64,000 bases of DNA, from NCBI GenBank assembly GCA_039707465.1, contig CM077647.1, positions 171,736,163 to 171,800,162 on the forward strand, read 5' to 3'. This document shows positions 9,207 through 18,677 of this stretch, one piece after another. The DNA comes from Rhabdophis nuchalis. Lineage: Eukaryota; Chordata; Lepidosauria; Squamata; Natricidae. The translations under genes and the position numbers were made by a program. Under the pieces are notes generated by a model that was not told the DNA's origin, did not search any database, and was given only the letters and a program-made list of their open reading frames with translations. Positions within the stretch are counted from its first letter, which is position 1; each line of letters opens with the position of its first letter.

Positions 9207-10745
9207 AACCAAATAATAGAATAAAAGAATTGGAAAGGGCTTTGGAGGTTTTCTAGTCCAGGGGTCCCCAACCTTTTTTGCACCAGGGACCGGTTTCATT
9301 TTAAAGAAAATTCTGCGGACCGGCTGAGGGGCTCAGCAGTCATGTGACTGGGTGGGCGTGACCAACTTTGAAAATGTGAAACTCACTTAACAATGATCTT
9401 GGTTAGCAACCGAACTTTTTGCCTCAACTGTGGTCATAAGTTCTTTCTTTCTTTCTCTCTCTCTCTTTCTTTCTCTTTCTTTGTCTCTGTCTCTCTTTTT
9501 CTCTCTCGCTATTTCTTTCTTTCTCTCTTTCCCTTTCTCTCTATTTCTTTCTCTTTCTTTTTCTCTTTCCCTCTTTCTGTATCTTTTCCTGTCTCTTTCT
9601 TTCCTTTCTGTCTCTTTCTCTCTGTCTGTCTTTCTCTCTCCCACTTTTTTCTTTCTTTCTCTCTTTCTCTGTGTCTCTCCTTCATCCGCCCATTTCTTTC
9701 ACTCTGTGTGTGTGTGTGTGTGTGTGCGTGTGTCTGTCTGTCTGTCTTGCATTCATTCAATCACTCCTTCTGTGTCTCTGTCTATCTTTCTCTCCCTCCC
9801 TCCTTCTGTCTCTCTATGTGTGTCTGTCGTCATCGTCGTCCCGTCCCCCCGCCCCCAGCCTCCTCATCCCGCCTGCCACGCTTGGTCGCTCGTTCGCTCG
9901 GTCAGGCTCCGTGGCTGGATAGGAGCCGGGCTGGAGAGGAGGAGGAGGGAGGGGGGGCAGCCCATTGGGCAGAGCATGCGGGAGAACGCAGGAGGATGGT
10001 GGGAGCTCTTCCTCCACCCTCGTCGACGGAGGGACTCCTGTGCGCCGCCGGAGCAACCCGCCAGTTCCCTTCCCAGCCTGCGGAGCCTCCGCAGTCCCTG
10101 GAAGAAAATGAGTGGCCGGCATGCCAGCAGGGGAGGGAATCGGTGGCCGGTCCGGCGGCGTCCAGGAATCCCTCCGTCGACGAGGGAGGAGGAAGAGCCA
10201 CACTCCAATGGCGCAAACAGCCGCGCCTGCGTTCTCCCGCGCGCTGTGCTCAGGGGGCTGCCTCCTCCTCCCTCCTCATCCTCTCTAGCCCTGCGGCCCG
10301 GCTCCCATCCAGCCACGGACCGGCACCGGTCCGCGGCCCGGGGGTTGGGGACCCCTGTTCTAGTCCATTCCCTGCTCAGGCAAAAGTCAAATGGCTGTCC
10401 AATCACTTCTTAAAAATCTCCAATCTTGGAGAACCAACAACTTCTGTAGGCAAGCTCTCCTAGTGATTAATTGTTCCAACTGTCAGGAAATTTCTCCTTA
10501 GTTTTACGTTGCTTCTCTCCTTGATTCGTTTCCACCCGTTGCTTCTTGTCTTGCCCTTGGGTTTTTTGGAGAATAGTTTGACTCCCTCTTCTCTGTGGCA
10601 GCCCCTCAGATATTGGAACACTACTATCATGTCTCCCCTAGTCCTTCTTTTCATGAAACTAGACATACCCAGTTCCTGCAACAGTTCATATATTTTAGCC
10701 TCCAGTGTCCTAATATTTTTTTTTGTTCTTCTCTGCACTCTAGAG
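9207..10745 (-). mobile_element. CR1-type LINE split by a hAT element
   Basis: The antisense CR1 3' end starts at AATAATAGAATAAAAGAATTGG and stops at TTCTAGTC (9258). It resumes at 10358 with the same TTCTAGTC and runs on to about 10745 through the [19 protein letters not shown] frame. The interruption is the nested element at 9259-10357. Confidence 0.85.
9259..10357. mobile_element. Non-autonomous hAT-type element, 1.1 kb, palindromic
   Basis: Ends are CAGGGGTCCCCAACC and GGTTGGGGACCCCTG, flanked by a perfect 8-bp duplication TTCTAGTC (9251-9258 and 10358-10365), as expected for hAT transposons. The interior has a pyrimidine microsatellite (about 9440-9820, with TG repeats near 9705) and a GC-rich half (9830-10340). 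Parts of the GC-rich half are inverted copies of each other (about 9905-10040 against 10160-10315). No transposase frame; it must have been moved in trans. Inserted into an existing CR1. Confidence 0.85.
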
Positions 10746-10851
10746 TCTCATGTATTTGTTATATCATGGTGACCATGATGAAAAATAATTGGTAAGAGTA
10801 GTGACGTGTTCTTAAACTGTAACAGTTTTTGTAAGGCACTGTAACATTGTG

Positions 10852-10909
10852 AACGATAATACTTTCAAGATCACTTGGGGATCTGGCACAAGATTGATCA
10901 TTAGGCCAA
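10852..10909 (+). CDS. TRAJ: J09, W-type TRA joining segment
   Basis: Encodes NDNTFKITWGSGTRLIIRP: the motif starts with Trp, not Phe (TGG at 10876-10878), as in immunoglobulin heavy J and a minority of mammalian TRAJ. RSS: nonamer 10824-10832 (AGTTTTTGT), 12-bp spacer, heptamer 10845-10851 (CATTGTG). Donor GTAAGT. First of ten W-type segments, and closest to J12, J15 and J46, all ending in ARG-Pro. Intact. Confidence 0.93.
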
Positions 10910-11121
10910 GTAAGTTTGTCCACTAATATTGTAGTACACTAATATACTTACATTGCACTTGATTTTATACCTACAGATGTACAAATGTTGATTCAGATAC
11001 CCCAGTGCCTACAGTCCCTGACATTTAATTCCTAATCTAGAACTTTAGTTTTATTAAGAGACAGTTCTAGCTGCTGGTAGAAGAAGGAAGACATGTATTT
11101 GTTAAGACAGAAAGCATTGTG

Positions 11122-11182
11122 TATAACAGTGGCACTAGGAAGGTCACCTTTGGAAGTGGGACCACTCTGGTTGTCATGCCAA
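11122..11182 (+). CDS. TRAJ: J10, TRA joining segment
   Basis: Encodes YNSGTRKVTFGSGTTLVVMP. RSS: nonamer 11094-11102 (TGTATTTGT, one change in the T run), 12-bp spacer, heptamer 11115-11121 (CATTGTG). Donor GTAAGT. Founder-like member of the Y-x-S-G group with J13, J16-J18, J20, J23 and J25. It sits only 212 bp after J09; in the J12-J13 and J15-J16 pairs the gap is 0.6-0.8 kb, so sequence has been lost here. Confidence 0.92.
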
Positions 11183-11364
11183 GTAAGTTTTTGGTCTTTA
11201 TTTCTGCTGTGGTGGTCAGTGCAAGTGGGTGCTGTTTGGCCTCATATTATCTGGCATTGGTCCAGCTCTCCAATGATCCCATCCATCTCTTGGTGTAGCC
11301 TCTACAAGGAAGACCTTCATGTAATTAAGTTCAGTGATGACTTTCGGTTTTAAGCGATTCCAGC

Positions 11365-11365
<1 letters not shown>

Positions 11366-11436
<71 letters not shown>

Positions 11437-11602
11437 TTTTCTTTCTTTCTTTTTTCTTTCTTTCCTTCCTCCTTCCTTCCCTCCTTACTTTCTTTCCTTC
11501 CTCTCCCTCTCTCCCGCTTTCTTTCTTTCTCTTTTTTCTTTCTCTTTCTTTGTTTCTTTCTTTTTCTTTCCCTCTTTCTCTCTCTCTGTCTTTCCTATTT
11601 CT
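11366..11602 (+). repeat. (TTTC)n microsatellite
   Basis: Pure TTTC units at first, then mixed TTCC/TCTC. It begins directly after the anchor AAGCGATTCCAGCT. Confidence 0.95.
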
Positions 11603-12029
11603 GCAGGATCGGATTCTGCCCCATACATCCTCACGGCCGATTCGCTCCCACAGAGAGGGACTTCTCCGGGTGCCGTCCACTAGACTTTGTCAGCGGGCGA
11701 CGCCCAGGGGAAGGGCCTTCTCTGTGGCGGGCCCAGCCCTCTGGAACGACCTTCCCCCCGACATCAGAACAACTACGGACCTCCGCTCCTTCCATCAAAA
11801 ACTCAAAACATACTTTTTCTGCTTGGCCGGCCTAGATTAGTCTCTACCTTTGGGGTGTTAGGGAATTTTAGTTTTATAACTTGGGGATTTTAGCGCAGGG
11901 ATAATCCTAATTTAATTTGTTTTTATTCACTGTATTTATTCTTTGTATGTATATTTTATAGTATTTTAATTTTTTTCCCTGTGCACCGCTCCGAGTCCCC
12001 GTGGGGAGAGGATGCGGTATAGAAAATAA

Positions 12030-12119
<90 letters not shown>
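11603..12119 (+). mobile_element. L2-like LINE 3' end with (ATT)n tail
   Basis: Sense fragment: DRILPHTSSRPIRSHREGLL, then RAFSVAGPALWNDLPPDIRT. The 3' UTR ends in CCCCGTGGGGAGAGGATGCGG and an (ATT)n array of about 87 bp (12033-12119). The 5' truncation falls inside a microsatellite. Same family as 22475-23400. Confidence 0.85.
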
Positions 12120-12121
<2 letters not shown>

Positions 12122-12297
12122 TTCTCTCTCTCTTCTTTCTTTCTCTTTTTTCATTTCTCTCTCTTTTTTCTTTCTCTCTTTCTTTCTCTCTTTTACTCTT
12201 TCTCCCTTTCCTCTTTCTTACTTTCTCTCTCTTCTTTCTCTCTCTCCTCTTTTTCTCTCTCTCTCATTCTTTTTCTTTTATTCTTTTTCTCAAGCTT
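12120..12297 (+). repeat. Pyrimidine-rich tract
   Basis: TCTC/TTTC mixture following the LINE tail. Confidence 0.9.
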
Positions 12298-12395
12298 TCC
12301 TAGAATAGAAGTCTCTGTTTTTACAATTATTGTCAATTATTGAGAATCAGGCCCTTTGAGAGAAGCTGTTCTTCTCTCAAAACTTTCAAGAGAGG

Positions 12396-12453
12396 GACAG
12401 TGGCATTGAGAAGGTCACCTTTGGAAGTGGGACCAGGCTGGTTGTCATGCCAA
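12396..12453 (+). pseudogene. TRAJ: J11, joining segment lacking its RSS
   Basis: The body reads DSGIEKVTFGSGTRLVVMP with a GTAAGA donor, almost the same as J18. Upstream there is no heptamer, spacer or nonamer: the J body is fused to CTTTCAAGAGAGG, which is upstream flank of a J14-like segment (compare 16022-16040). The break lies a few bases into the J coding end. Without a signal it cannot rearrange, although frame and donor are perfect. Confidence 0.85.
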
Positions 12454-12633
12454 GTAAGATTTTGGTCTTTATTTCTGCTGTGGTGGTCAGTGCAAGTGGG
12501 TGCTGTCTGAGCTCATATTATCTGGCATTGGTCCAGATCTCCAATGATCCTATCCATCTCTTGGTGTAGCCTCTACAAGAAAGACTTTCATGTAATTAAG
12601 TTCAGTGATGACTTTCAGTTTTAAGTGATTCCA

Positions 12634-12634
12634 G

Positions 12635-12692
<58 letters not shown>

Positions 12693-13092
12693 CTCTCTCT
12701 CTCTCTCTCTTTCTTTTTCCTTCCTTCCTTCCTTCCTTTCCTCCTTCCTTCCTTTCTTCCATCCTTCCTTTAATTCTTTTCTCTCTCTCCCTCTCTCCCC
12801 CTTTCTTTCTCTTTCTTCCTTTTTCTTTCCTTCTTTTTTCTTTCTCTCTCTTCTTCCTCTCTCTTCTTCCTCTCTCTCATTCTTTCTATATTTCTTTCCT
12901 CTCTCTCTCTCTCTCTCTTTCCTTTTTGTTTCTTCTTTCTCTCACTCTCTTTCTTTCTTTTGGTCTTTTTCTTGCTTCTTTATTTACTTCTTCCTATATT
13001 TTTTCTCTCTTTCCCCTTTCTTTGTTTCTCTCCCTCTCTCTCTCTTCTCTCTCTCTCTCTATCTCTTTTCTTCCTTCCTTCCTACCTTCCTT

Positions 13093-13182
<90 letters not shown>

Positions 13183-13200
13183 TCCCTCTCTTTCTCCATC
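12634..13200 (+). repeat. Pyrimidine-rich (TTTC/TCTC/GTCT)n tract
   Basis: 570 bp of C/T sequence with pure TTTC at the start, GTCT units near 13095 and a long TC run (13120-13178). Confidence 0.95.
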
Positions 13201-13203
13201 ATG

Positions 13204-13350
13204 TAGCCTCTACATGAAAGACATTAATGTAATTAGGTTCAGTGTTGACTTTCAATTTTAAGCGATTCCAGCTTTTTTCCTTCCTTCCTTCCTTTCTTCC
13301 TTCCTTCCTTCTTTTCTTTTCTCTCTCCCTCTTTCCCTATTTTTTCTTTC

Positions 13351-13417
<67 letters not shown>

Positions 13418-13500
13418 CTTTCCTTCTTTCCTTTCTCTTTTTTCTCTTTTTTCTTTTTCTCTCTTCTCTCTCTCTCTCTCTCCCTCTCCCTCTCTCCATC
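13204..13500 (+). repeat. Anchor-plus-microsatellite unit
   Basis: A 70-bp anchor (AGCCTCTACATGAAAGAC, AATTAGGTTCAGT, AAGCGATTCCAGCT) followed by 230 bp of TTCC/TTTC/TCTC. The anchor is the J-intron sequence found after J10, J11 and J13, so intron and microsatellite were amplified together. Confidence 0.85.
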
Positions 13501-13503
13501 TCT

Positions 13504-13660
13504 TGGTGTAGCCTCTACATGAAAGACATTAATGCAAATAGGTTCAATTATGACTTTCAATTTTAAGCGATTCCAGCTTCTTTCTACCCCTCTCTGTTTC
13601 TTTCTACTTTCTGTCTCTTCCTATTTTTCTTTCTTTTTAGTTTTTTTTTCTAATAATTTT
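13504..13660 (+). repeat. Anchor-plus-microsatellite unit
   Basis: Second tandem copy of the anchor (13508-13578) with a short, decayed pyrimidine stretch. It is followed by the flank of J12 (compare 10715-10800 before J09). Confidence 0.8.
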
Positions 13661-13794
13661 TTTGGTCTTCTCTGCACTCTAGAGTATCATGTAATATTTT
13701 TTTTGTATCATGGTGACCAGATGAAAAATAATTAGTAAAAGTAGTGAAGTTTTCTTAAACTGTAACAATTTTTGTACGGAGCTGTAACATTGTA

Positions 13795-13852
13795 AACGAT
13801 AATACTTTCAACATCACTTGGGGATCTGGCACAAGATTGATCATTAGGCCAA
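13795..13852 (+). pseudogene. TRAJ: J12, W-type joining segment with damaged heptamer
   Basis: Encodes NDNTFNITWGSGTRLIIRP. The nonamer 13767-13775 is AATTTTTGT and the heptamer 13788-13794 is CATTGTA. The last base, which touches the coding end and is normally invariant G, is A, so cleavage should be very poor. The donor is GTAACT, also weaker. It is a paralogue of J09 and J15. The protein frame is fine; the loss is in the signals. Confidence 0.85.
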
Positions 13853-13902
13853 GTAACTTGGTCCACTAATATTGTAGTGCACATTAATGTACTTCCATTG
13901 CG

Positions 13903-14010
13903 TTTGAGGAAGCTTGCATGTGCTGTCCTAAAGGTTATTTTTAAAAGGCAATTGAAAGAAAAAAGCACCTTTGGGACCACCATGACCTGGATGACTGAGA
14001 ATCTCCAAAG
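13903..14010 (+). repeat. Foldback repeat family fragment
   Basis: Reads GAGGAAGC, AGCACCTTTGGGACCACC and GACTGAGAATCTCC; the reverse complement matches the 3886-4012 copy. Shared with 16832-16945, so the insertion predates the J12/J15 duplication. Confidence 0.7.
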
Positions 14011-14443
14011 ACTTGCATGTAATGGTTTGCTGGACACCTTTTTAACTGTGCAGTCCCTGTTTGAAGTAGCTACATTTCCTGAATTAACCTGTTATGTTGC
14101 TGGATGCTAGGAAGTTGCACATCTTTTAACTGAGTTTAAATAATGTAATATATTGATTGTGTTTACAAGGTCATTTTCTGAATAAATAAATTCGATGAGC
14201 ATTGTCAACAAGAGTCTTGAAGTCACAAAATAGTCTGGAAATTAATTGATGGAAAGGACAGAGTGTGAATTCACTCATCCAAAAAGAAAACTAGAGCATG
14301 AAGAAAAGGATTTTGTATCTACAGAACTCCAAAGGTTGATTCAGATTCCCCAGTGGCTACATTCCTTGACATTGAATTCCTAAAGTCTAGAGCTTTAGTT
14401 TTATTAAGAGACAGTTCTAGCTGCTAGTAGAAGTAGGAAGACG
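14011..14443. other. Spacer, duplicated J flank
   Basis: Closely parallels 16946-17320 (ACATTTCCTGAATTAACC, GTTATGTTGCTGGATGCTAG, GTGTGAATTCACTCATCC against GTGTGGATTCACTCATCC). No gene. Confidence 0.7.
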
Positions 14444-14471
14444 TGTTTTTGTTAAGACAGAAAGCATTGTG

Positions 14472-14532
14472 TATGACAGTGGCATCAGGAAGGTCATCTT
14501 TGGAAGTGGGACCAGGCTGGTTGTCATGCCAA
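14472..14532 (+). CDS. TRAJ: J13, TRA joining segment
   Basis: Encodes YDSGIRKVIFGSGTRLVVMP. RSS: nonamer 14444-14452 (TGTTTTTGT), 12-bp spacer, heptamer 14465-14471 (CATTGTG). Donor GTAAGA. The intron carries the conserved stretch CTGGCATTGGTCCAGCTCTCC that follows every Y-x-S-G type J. Intact. Confidence 0.93.
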
Positions 14533-14713
14533 GTAAGATGTTGGTCTTTATTTCTGCTGTGGTGGTCAGTGCAAGTGGGTGCTGTGTTAGCTCATATTAT
14601 CTGGCATTGGTCCAGCTCTCCAATGATCCCATCCATCTCTTGGTGTACCTTCTACAAGAAAAACTTTCATGTAGTTATGTTCAACGATGACTTCTGATTT
14701 TAATCAATTCCAG

Positions 14714-14787
<74 letters not shown>

Positions 14788-15185
14788 CTCTCTCTCTTTT
14801 TCTTTCTTTCTTTCCATCCTTCCATCCTTCCATCCATCCTTACTTTAATTCTTTTCTCTCTCTCCCTTCCTTCCCCTTTCTTTCTTTTTATTTTTCTTTC
14901 CTTCTTTTTTCTTTCTCTCTCTTCTTCCTCTTTCTCATTCTTTCTATACTTTTTCCTCTCTCTTTCTCTCTCTCTTTCCTCTTTGTTTCTTCTTTCTCTC
15001 ACTCTCTTTCTTTCTTTTGGTCTTTTTCTTGCTTCTTTATTCATTTCTTCCTATACTTTTTCTCTCTCTTTCCCCTTTCTTTCTTTCTTTCTCTCCCTCA
15101 CCCTCTCTTCTCTCTCTCTCTCTCTTTATCTCTCTTCTTTCTTTCTCTCTCTCTTTCTTTCTTCCCCCCCTCTCTCTCTCCCTCA
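14714..15185 (+). repeat. Pyrimidine-rich (TTTC)n tract
   Basis: Begins with about 80 bp of pure TTTC and degrades into mixed TTCC/TCTC. Its sub-blocks (CTTTTGGTCTTTTTCTTGC) match 12955-12980, so the tract was copied as a unit. Confidence 0.93.
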
Positions 15186-15186
15186 T

Positions 15187-15425
15187 GTAGCCTCTACATG
15201 AAAGACATTAATGCAATTAGGTTCAATGATGACTTTCAATTTAAGCGATTCCAGCTTTTTTTCTTCCTTCCTTCTTTCTTTCCTTCCTTCCTTCCTTCCT
15301 TCCTTTCTTTCTTTCCTACCCTTCTTCCTTCATTTTCTTTTCTCTCTTCCTCTCTCCCTATTTTTTCTTTCTGTTTCTTTCTTTCTCTTTCCTTCTTTCT
15401 TTTTCTCTTTTTTCTTTCTCTCTCT

Positions 15426-15462
<37 letters not shown>

Positions 15463-15475
15463 CCTCCATCTCTTG
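15187..15475 (+). repeat. Anchor-plus-microsatellite unit
   Basis: Same anchor as at 13204 (AGCCTCTACATGAAAGAC to GCGATTCCAGCT) followed by TTCC/TTTC/TCTC repeats. Confidence 0.85.
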
Positions 15476-15477
15476 GG

Positions 15478-15583
15478 GTAGCCTCTAAATGAAAGACATT
15501 AATGTAATTAGGTTCAGTTATGACTTTCAAATTTAAGCGATTCCATCTGTCTGTCTGTCTGTCTATCTATTTATCTATCTATC

Positions 15584-15654
<71 letters not shown>

Positions 15655-15950
15655 TTTCCTTTCCTTTCCTACCCTTCTTCCTTCCTTCTTTTCTTCTCCC
15701 TCTTCATCTTTTCCTCTCTCCCTATTTTTTCTTTCTGTTTCTTTCTTTCTTTCTTTCTTTCTCTTTTCTTCTTTCTTCTTTCACTTTTTTCTTTCTCTCT
15801 CTCACTTTCTTTTCTCTCTCTTTCTTTCACTTTCTTTCTCTCTTCTTTCTCGGTCTCTTCTTTTTCTCTCTCTTCTTTCTCTCTCTCCTCTTTCTCTCTT
15901 TCTTTCTCTTTCTTTCTCTTCCTTTTGTTCTTTTTCTTAAGCTTTCCTAG
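15478..15950 (+). repeat. Anchor-plus-microsatellite unit
   Basis: Anchor at 15478-15547, then (GTCT)n, (ATCT)n, (TTTC)n and mixed pyrimidines. It ends in AAGCTTTCCTAGAATA, as does the tract at 12297. Confidence 0.85.
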
Positions 15951-16281
15951 AATAAAAGTCTCTGTTTTTACAATTATTGTCAATTATTGAGAATGAGGTC
16001 CTTTGAGAGAAGTTGTTCAGTTACTTTCAAGAGAGGGGCAATCCAGGCAGGGATTCTCGATACAGGAAAGCATCTCTTTAACCTAAAGGTGGTATGGCAC
16101 AACATTGAGGTTAACTTTGATATTTCTTGACATGAAACAACTATCGAATATTTGACAATCCTGCATCAGCCGTTGTCAACATTTTAAACCTACAGTTTAG
16201 TCATTTAGCTTTTCAAAAGAAAAGTATAAAATGGTGATACAAACAGGAAGACAAGTTTTTGTCAAGAGAGAAAACACTGTG

Positions 16282-16342
16282 TACAACACTGGAGCCTTTA
16301 AGGTTTTCTTTGGAAGTGGGACAAGGCTGGTTGTCATGCCAA
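16282..16342 (+). CDS. TRAJ: J14, TRA joining segment
   Basis: Encodes YNTGAFKVFFGSGTRLVVMP. RSS: nonamer 16254-16262 (AGTTTTTGT), 12-bp spacer (CAAGAGAGAAAA), heptamer 16275-16281 (CACTGTG). Donor GTAAGT. The RSS, spacer and 200 bp of flank are shared with J22, so J14 and J22 form a pair about 5.9 kb apart. Intact. Confidence 0.94.
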
Positions 16343-16720
16343 GTAAGTTTAGCTGTTTATTTTTCCCTTCTGGTCTACACAAGAGAGTCATTAGTACTGA
16401 AAAGTTCTCTAAAGGAAATCTGAATTTTTTCTGTTTCCTCCCACTTTTATACTTTTGGCTTTCTTTCTGTTTTTGTTTTCTTTCCCTCCGTTCCTCTATC
16501 TTACTTCTGATTAGTTGTTGTTCTTGTTTAAACCCCTTTTTAAAAAACAACACAATACAATACAAATACATTACAATTTACAGGAACAAATTGGATGGCC
16601 AAGAAGACTCTGGAAACAATCTTAATTTTGGGATAGAAAACAGCAGTGAGTGGCTGCTTTATTCTTAAACTGTAGTTTTCTTAAACTGTAACGATTTTGG
16701 TAAGGTGCTGTCACACTGTG

Positions 16721-16778
16721 AACGATAATACTTTGAAGATCATTTGGGGATCTGGCACAAGACTGATCATTAGGCCAA
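16721..16778 (+). CDS. TRAJ: J15, W-type TRA joining segment
   Basis: Encodes NDNTLKIIWGSGTRLIIRP. The heptamer 16714-16720 is consensus CACTGTG, but the nonamer 16693-16701 is GATTTTGGT, weaker in its last bases. Donor GTAAGT. Third copy of the J09/J12 lineage and, unlike J12, with a sound heptamer. Confidence 0.9.
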
Positions 16779-16831
16779 GTAAGTTGGTCCACTAATTTTG
16801 TAGTGCACATTAATGTACTTCCGTTGCGCTT

Positions 16832-16945
16832 GAGGAAACTTGCATGTGCTGTCCCAAAGGTGATTTTTTTAAAGGCAAATTGGGGGGGAAAAATCACCTT
16901 TGGGACAACCATGACCTGAATGGCTGAGAATCTCCATAGACTTGC
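16832..16945 (+). repeat. Foldback repeat family fragment
   Basis: Same half-element as 13903-14010, in the same place relative to the W-type J. Confidence 0.7.
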
Positions 16946-17332
16946 ATGTAATGGGTTGTTGGACACCTTTTTAACTGTGCCATCCATGTTCGAAGTAGCT
17001 ACATTTCCTGAATTAACCAGTTATGTTGCTGGATGCTAGGAAGTTGCACATCTATTAAATTGAGCTTAAATAATATAATATATTCATTGTGTTTTCAAGG
17101 TCATTTTCTGAAATGACCTTTTCTAAATTGGATGAGCATTGTAAATAAGAGTCTTCAAATGACTGAAAAGAGTCTGCAAATTAATTGATGGAAAGGCCAG
17201 AGTGTGGATTCACTCATCCAAAAAAGCAACTAGAGCATGAAGAAAAGGATTTTCTTACCTACAGATGTCCAAACCTTGATTCAAATTCCCCAGTGGCTAC
17301 AGTTCTTGACACTGAATTCCTAAGGTCTAGAG

Positions 17333-17467
17333 CAGGGGTCTCCAACCTTTGCAACTTTAAGTCTGAAGGACTTCAGCTCCCAGAATTCTCCAGCCAGCAA
17401 AGCTGGCTGGAGAAGTCTGGGAGCTGAAGTCCTTCAGACTTAAAGTTGCAAAGGTTGGGGACCCCTG
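17333..17467. mobile_element. Palindromic hAT-type MITE, 135 bp
   Basis: Begins CAGGGGTCTCCAACC and ends GGTTGGGGACCCCTG. The two halves are near-perfect reverse complements around TCCAGCCAGCAAAGC. The flanking 8-bp duplication is GTCTAGAG (17325-17332 and 17468-17475). It inserted into the conserved AAGTCTAGAGCTTTAG word of the J upstream flank. Confidence 0.92.
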
Positions 17468-17554
17468 GTCTAGAGCTTTAGTTTTATTAAGAGACAGTTC
17501 TAGCTGCTAGTAGAAGTAGGAAAACGTGTTTTTGTTAAGACAGAAAGCTTTGTG

Positions 17555-17615
17555 TATGACAGTGGCACCAGGAAGGTCACCTTTGGAAGTGGGTCCAGGC
17601 TGGTTGTCATGCCAA
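17555..17615 (+). CDS. TRAJ: J16, TRA joining segment (FGSGS)
   Basis: Encodes YDSGTRKVTFGSGSRLVVMP; the Thr of FGxGT is Ser. RSS: nonamer 17527-17535 (TGTTTTTGT), 12-bp spacer, heptamer 17548-17554 (CTTTGTG), which keeps the coding-side GTG but has changes in the distal half. Donor GTAAGA. First unit of the triplication. Probably rearranges poorly, and Ser is a mild change, so I leave it as possibly functional. Confidence 0.85.
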
Positions 17616-17747
17616 GTAAGATGTTGGTCTTTATTTCTGCTGTGGTGGTCAGTGCAAGTGGTCTAGAGCTTTAGTTTTATTAAGAGACAGTTCTAGCTGC
17701 TAGTAGAAGTAGGAAAACGTGTTTTTGTTAAGACAGAAAGCTTTGTG

Positions 17748-17808
17748 TATGACAGTGGCACCAGGAAGGTCACCTTTGGAAGTGGGTCCAGGCTGGTTGT
17801 CATGCCAA
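17748..17808 (+). CDS. TRAJ: J17, TRA joining segment, exact copy of J16
   Basis: Base-for-base the same exon and RSS as J16 (nonamer 17720-17728, heptamer 17741-17747 CTTTGTG). Either a very recent duplication or an assembly artefact. If real, it adds no diversity except its position. Confidence 0.83.
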
Positions 17809-17940
17809 GTAAGATGTTGGTCTTTATTTCTGCTGTGGTGGTCAGTGCAAGTGGTCTAGAGCTTTAGTTTTATTAAGAGACAGTTCTAGCTGCTAGTAGA
17901 AGTAGGAAGACATGTTTTTGTTAAGACAGAAAGCATTGTG

Positions 17941-18001
17941 TATGCCAGTGGCATTGAGAAGGTCACCTTTGGAAGTGGGACCAGGCTGGTTGTCACGCCA
18001 A
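17941..18001 (+). CDS. TRAJ: J18, TRA joining segment
   Basis: Encodes YASGIEKVTFGSGTRLVVTP. RSS: nonamer 17913-17921 (TGTTTTTGT), 12-bp spacer, heptamer 17934-17940 (CATTGTG). Donor GTAAGA. Third unit of the triplication, with a normal FGSGT and a better heptamer than J16/J17. The tail LVVTP is shared with J23 and J25, and the SGIEKV body with the RSS-less J11. Confidence 0.92.
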
Positions 18002-18334
18002 GTAAGATTTTGGTCTTTATTTCTGCTGTGGTGGTCAGTGCAAGTGGGTGCCGTCTGGGCTCATATTACTTGGCATTGGTCCAGCTCTCCAATGATCCCA
18101 TCCATCTCTTGGTGTAAATAAACTCCAATTTACAGGAACAAATTGGATGGCCAATAAGACTCTGGAAACACTCCTAATTTTGGGATAGAAAATGGCAAGC
18201 GAGTGGCTTCACACTTCCACGGAAGAAACTAGAGCCTTAATAATAATATTTGATATGTCCAGATTTCTAAATGATGCGTCTGATTTTGTGGAGCTGAGTC
18301 CTTGACATTTTAATTATAAAGTCTAGAAATTTAG
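18002..18334. other. Spacer, J intron and J14-type flank
   Basis: Conserved J intron to 18117, then TTTACAGGAACAAATTGGAT and CTAATTTTGGGATAGAAAA, which recur at 16578 and 23404. The flank ends at TTAGCTTGCTCC where a (CCTT)n array (about 18335-18400) has replaced the expected J, so a J may have been lost here. Confidence 0.6.
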
Positions 18335-18540
18335 CTTGCTCCTTCCTTCCTTCCTTCCTTCCTTCCTTCCTTCTTTCCTTCCTTCTTTCTTTCTTTCCCC
18401 CTCCCTCCTTCCCTACTTCTTTCCCATAGTTATTTAGCATTTCATTCCTTGTCTTAGTTCTAGTTAATTTTAGCCTCCACTTTTTTAAAAAAAAAATAAT
18501 TCAATAAAAGTATAGGAACTTTCTCTGAACAAAGTACACC

Positions 18541-18620
18541 TGATGGCAGGTGTACTTGATGGCAGGTGTACTTGATGGCAAAGTACACCTGATGGCAGGT
18601 GTACTTGATGGCTTTTTCCC
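18541..18620. repeat. Short tandem and inverted repeat
   Basis: GATGGCAGGTGTACTT is repeated four times, with one inverted AAGTACACCTGATGGC word between, giving a local hairpin. Confidence 0.7.
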
Positions 18621-18677
18621 ACCACAACCGCAGGGAAACAATTTTGGAAATTAAAGCAGTACTTTTTCATTGTAAAG

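Larger units (their letters stand above)
17468..18050 (+). repeat. 193-bp tandem triplication, each unit with one J
   Basis: Units start at GTCTAGAGC: 17468, 17661 and 17854. Units 1 and 2 are identical over the whole 193 bp by my reading; unit 3 differs at a few J positions. Each has flank, RSS, J exon, donor and about 45 bp of intron. Confidence 0.93.

Noticed and set aside
9814..10463. GC-rich open frames on both strands, possibly a CpG-island exon
   Set aside because: Inside a hAT-type element with target duplication and an internal palindrome; no conserved protein motif.
17468..18050. CRISPR-like direct repeats
   Set aside because: Only three long units, each containing a J segment; a vertebrate tandem duplication.
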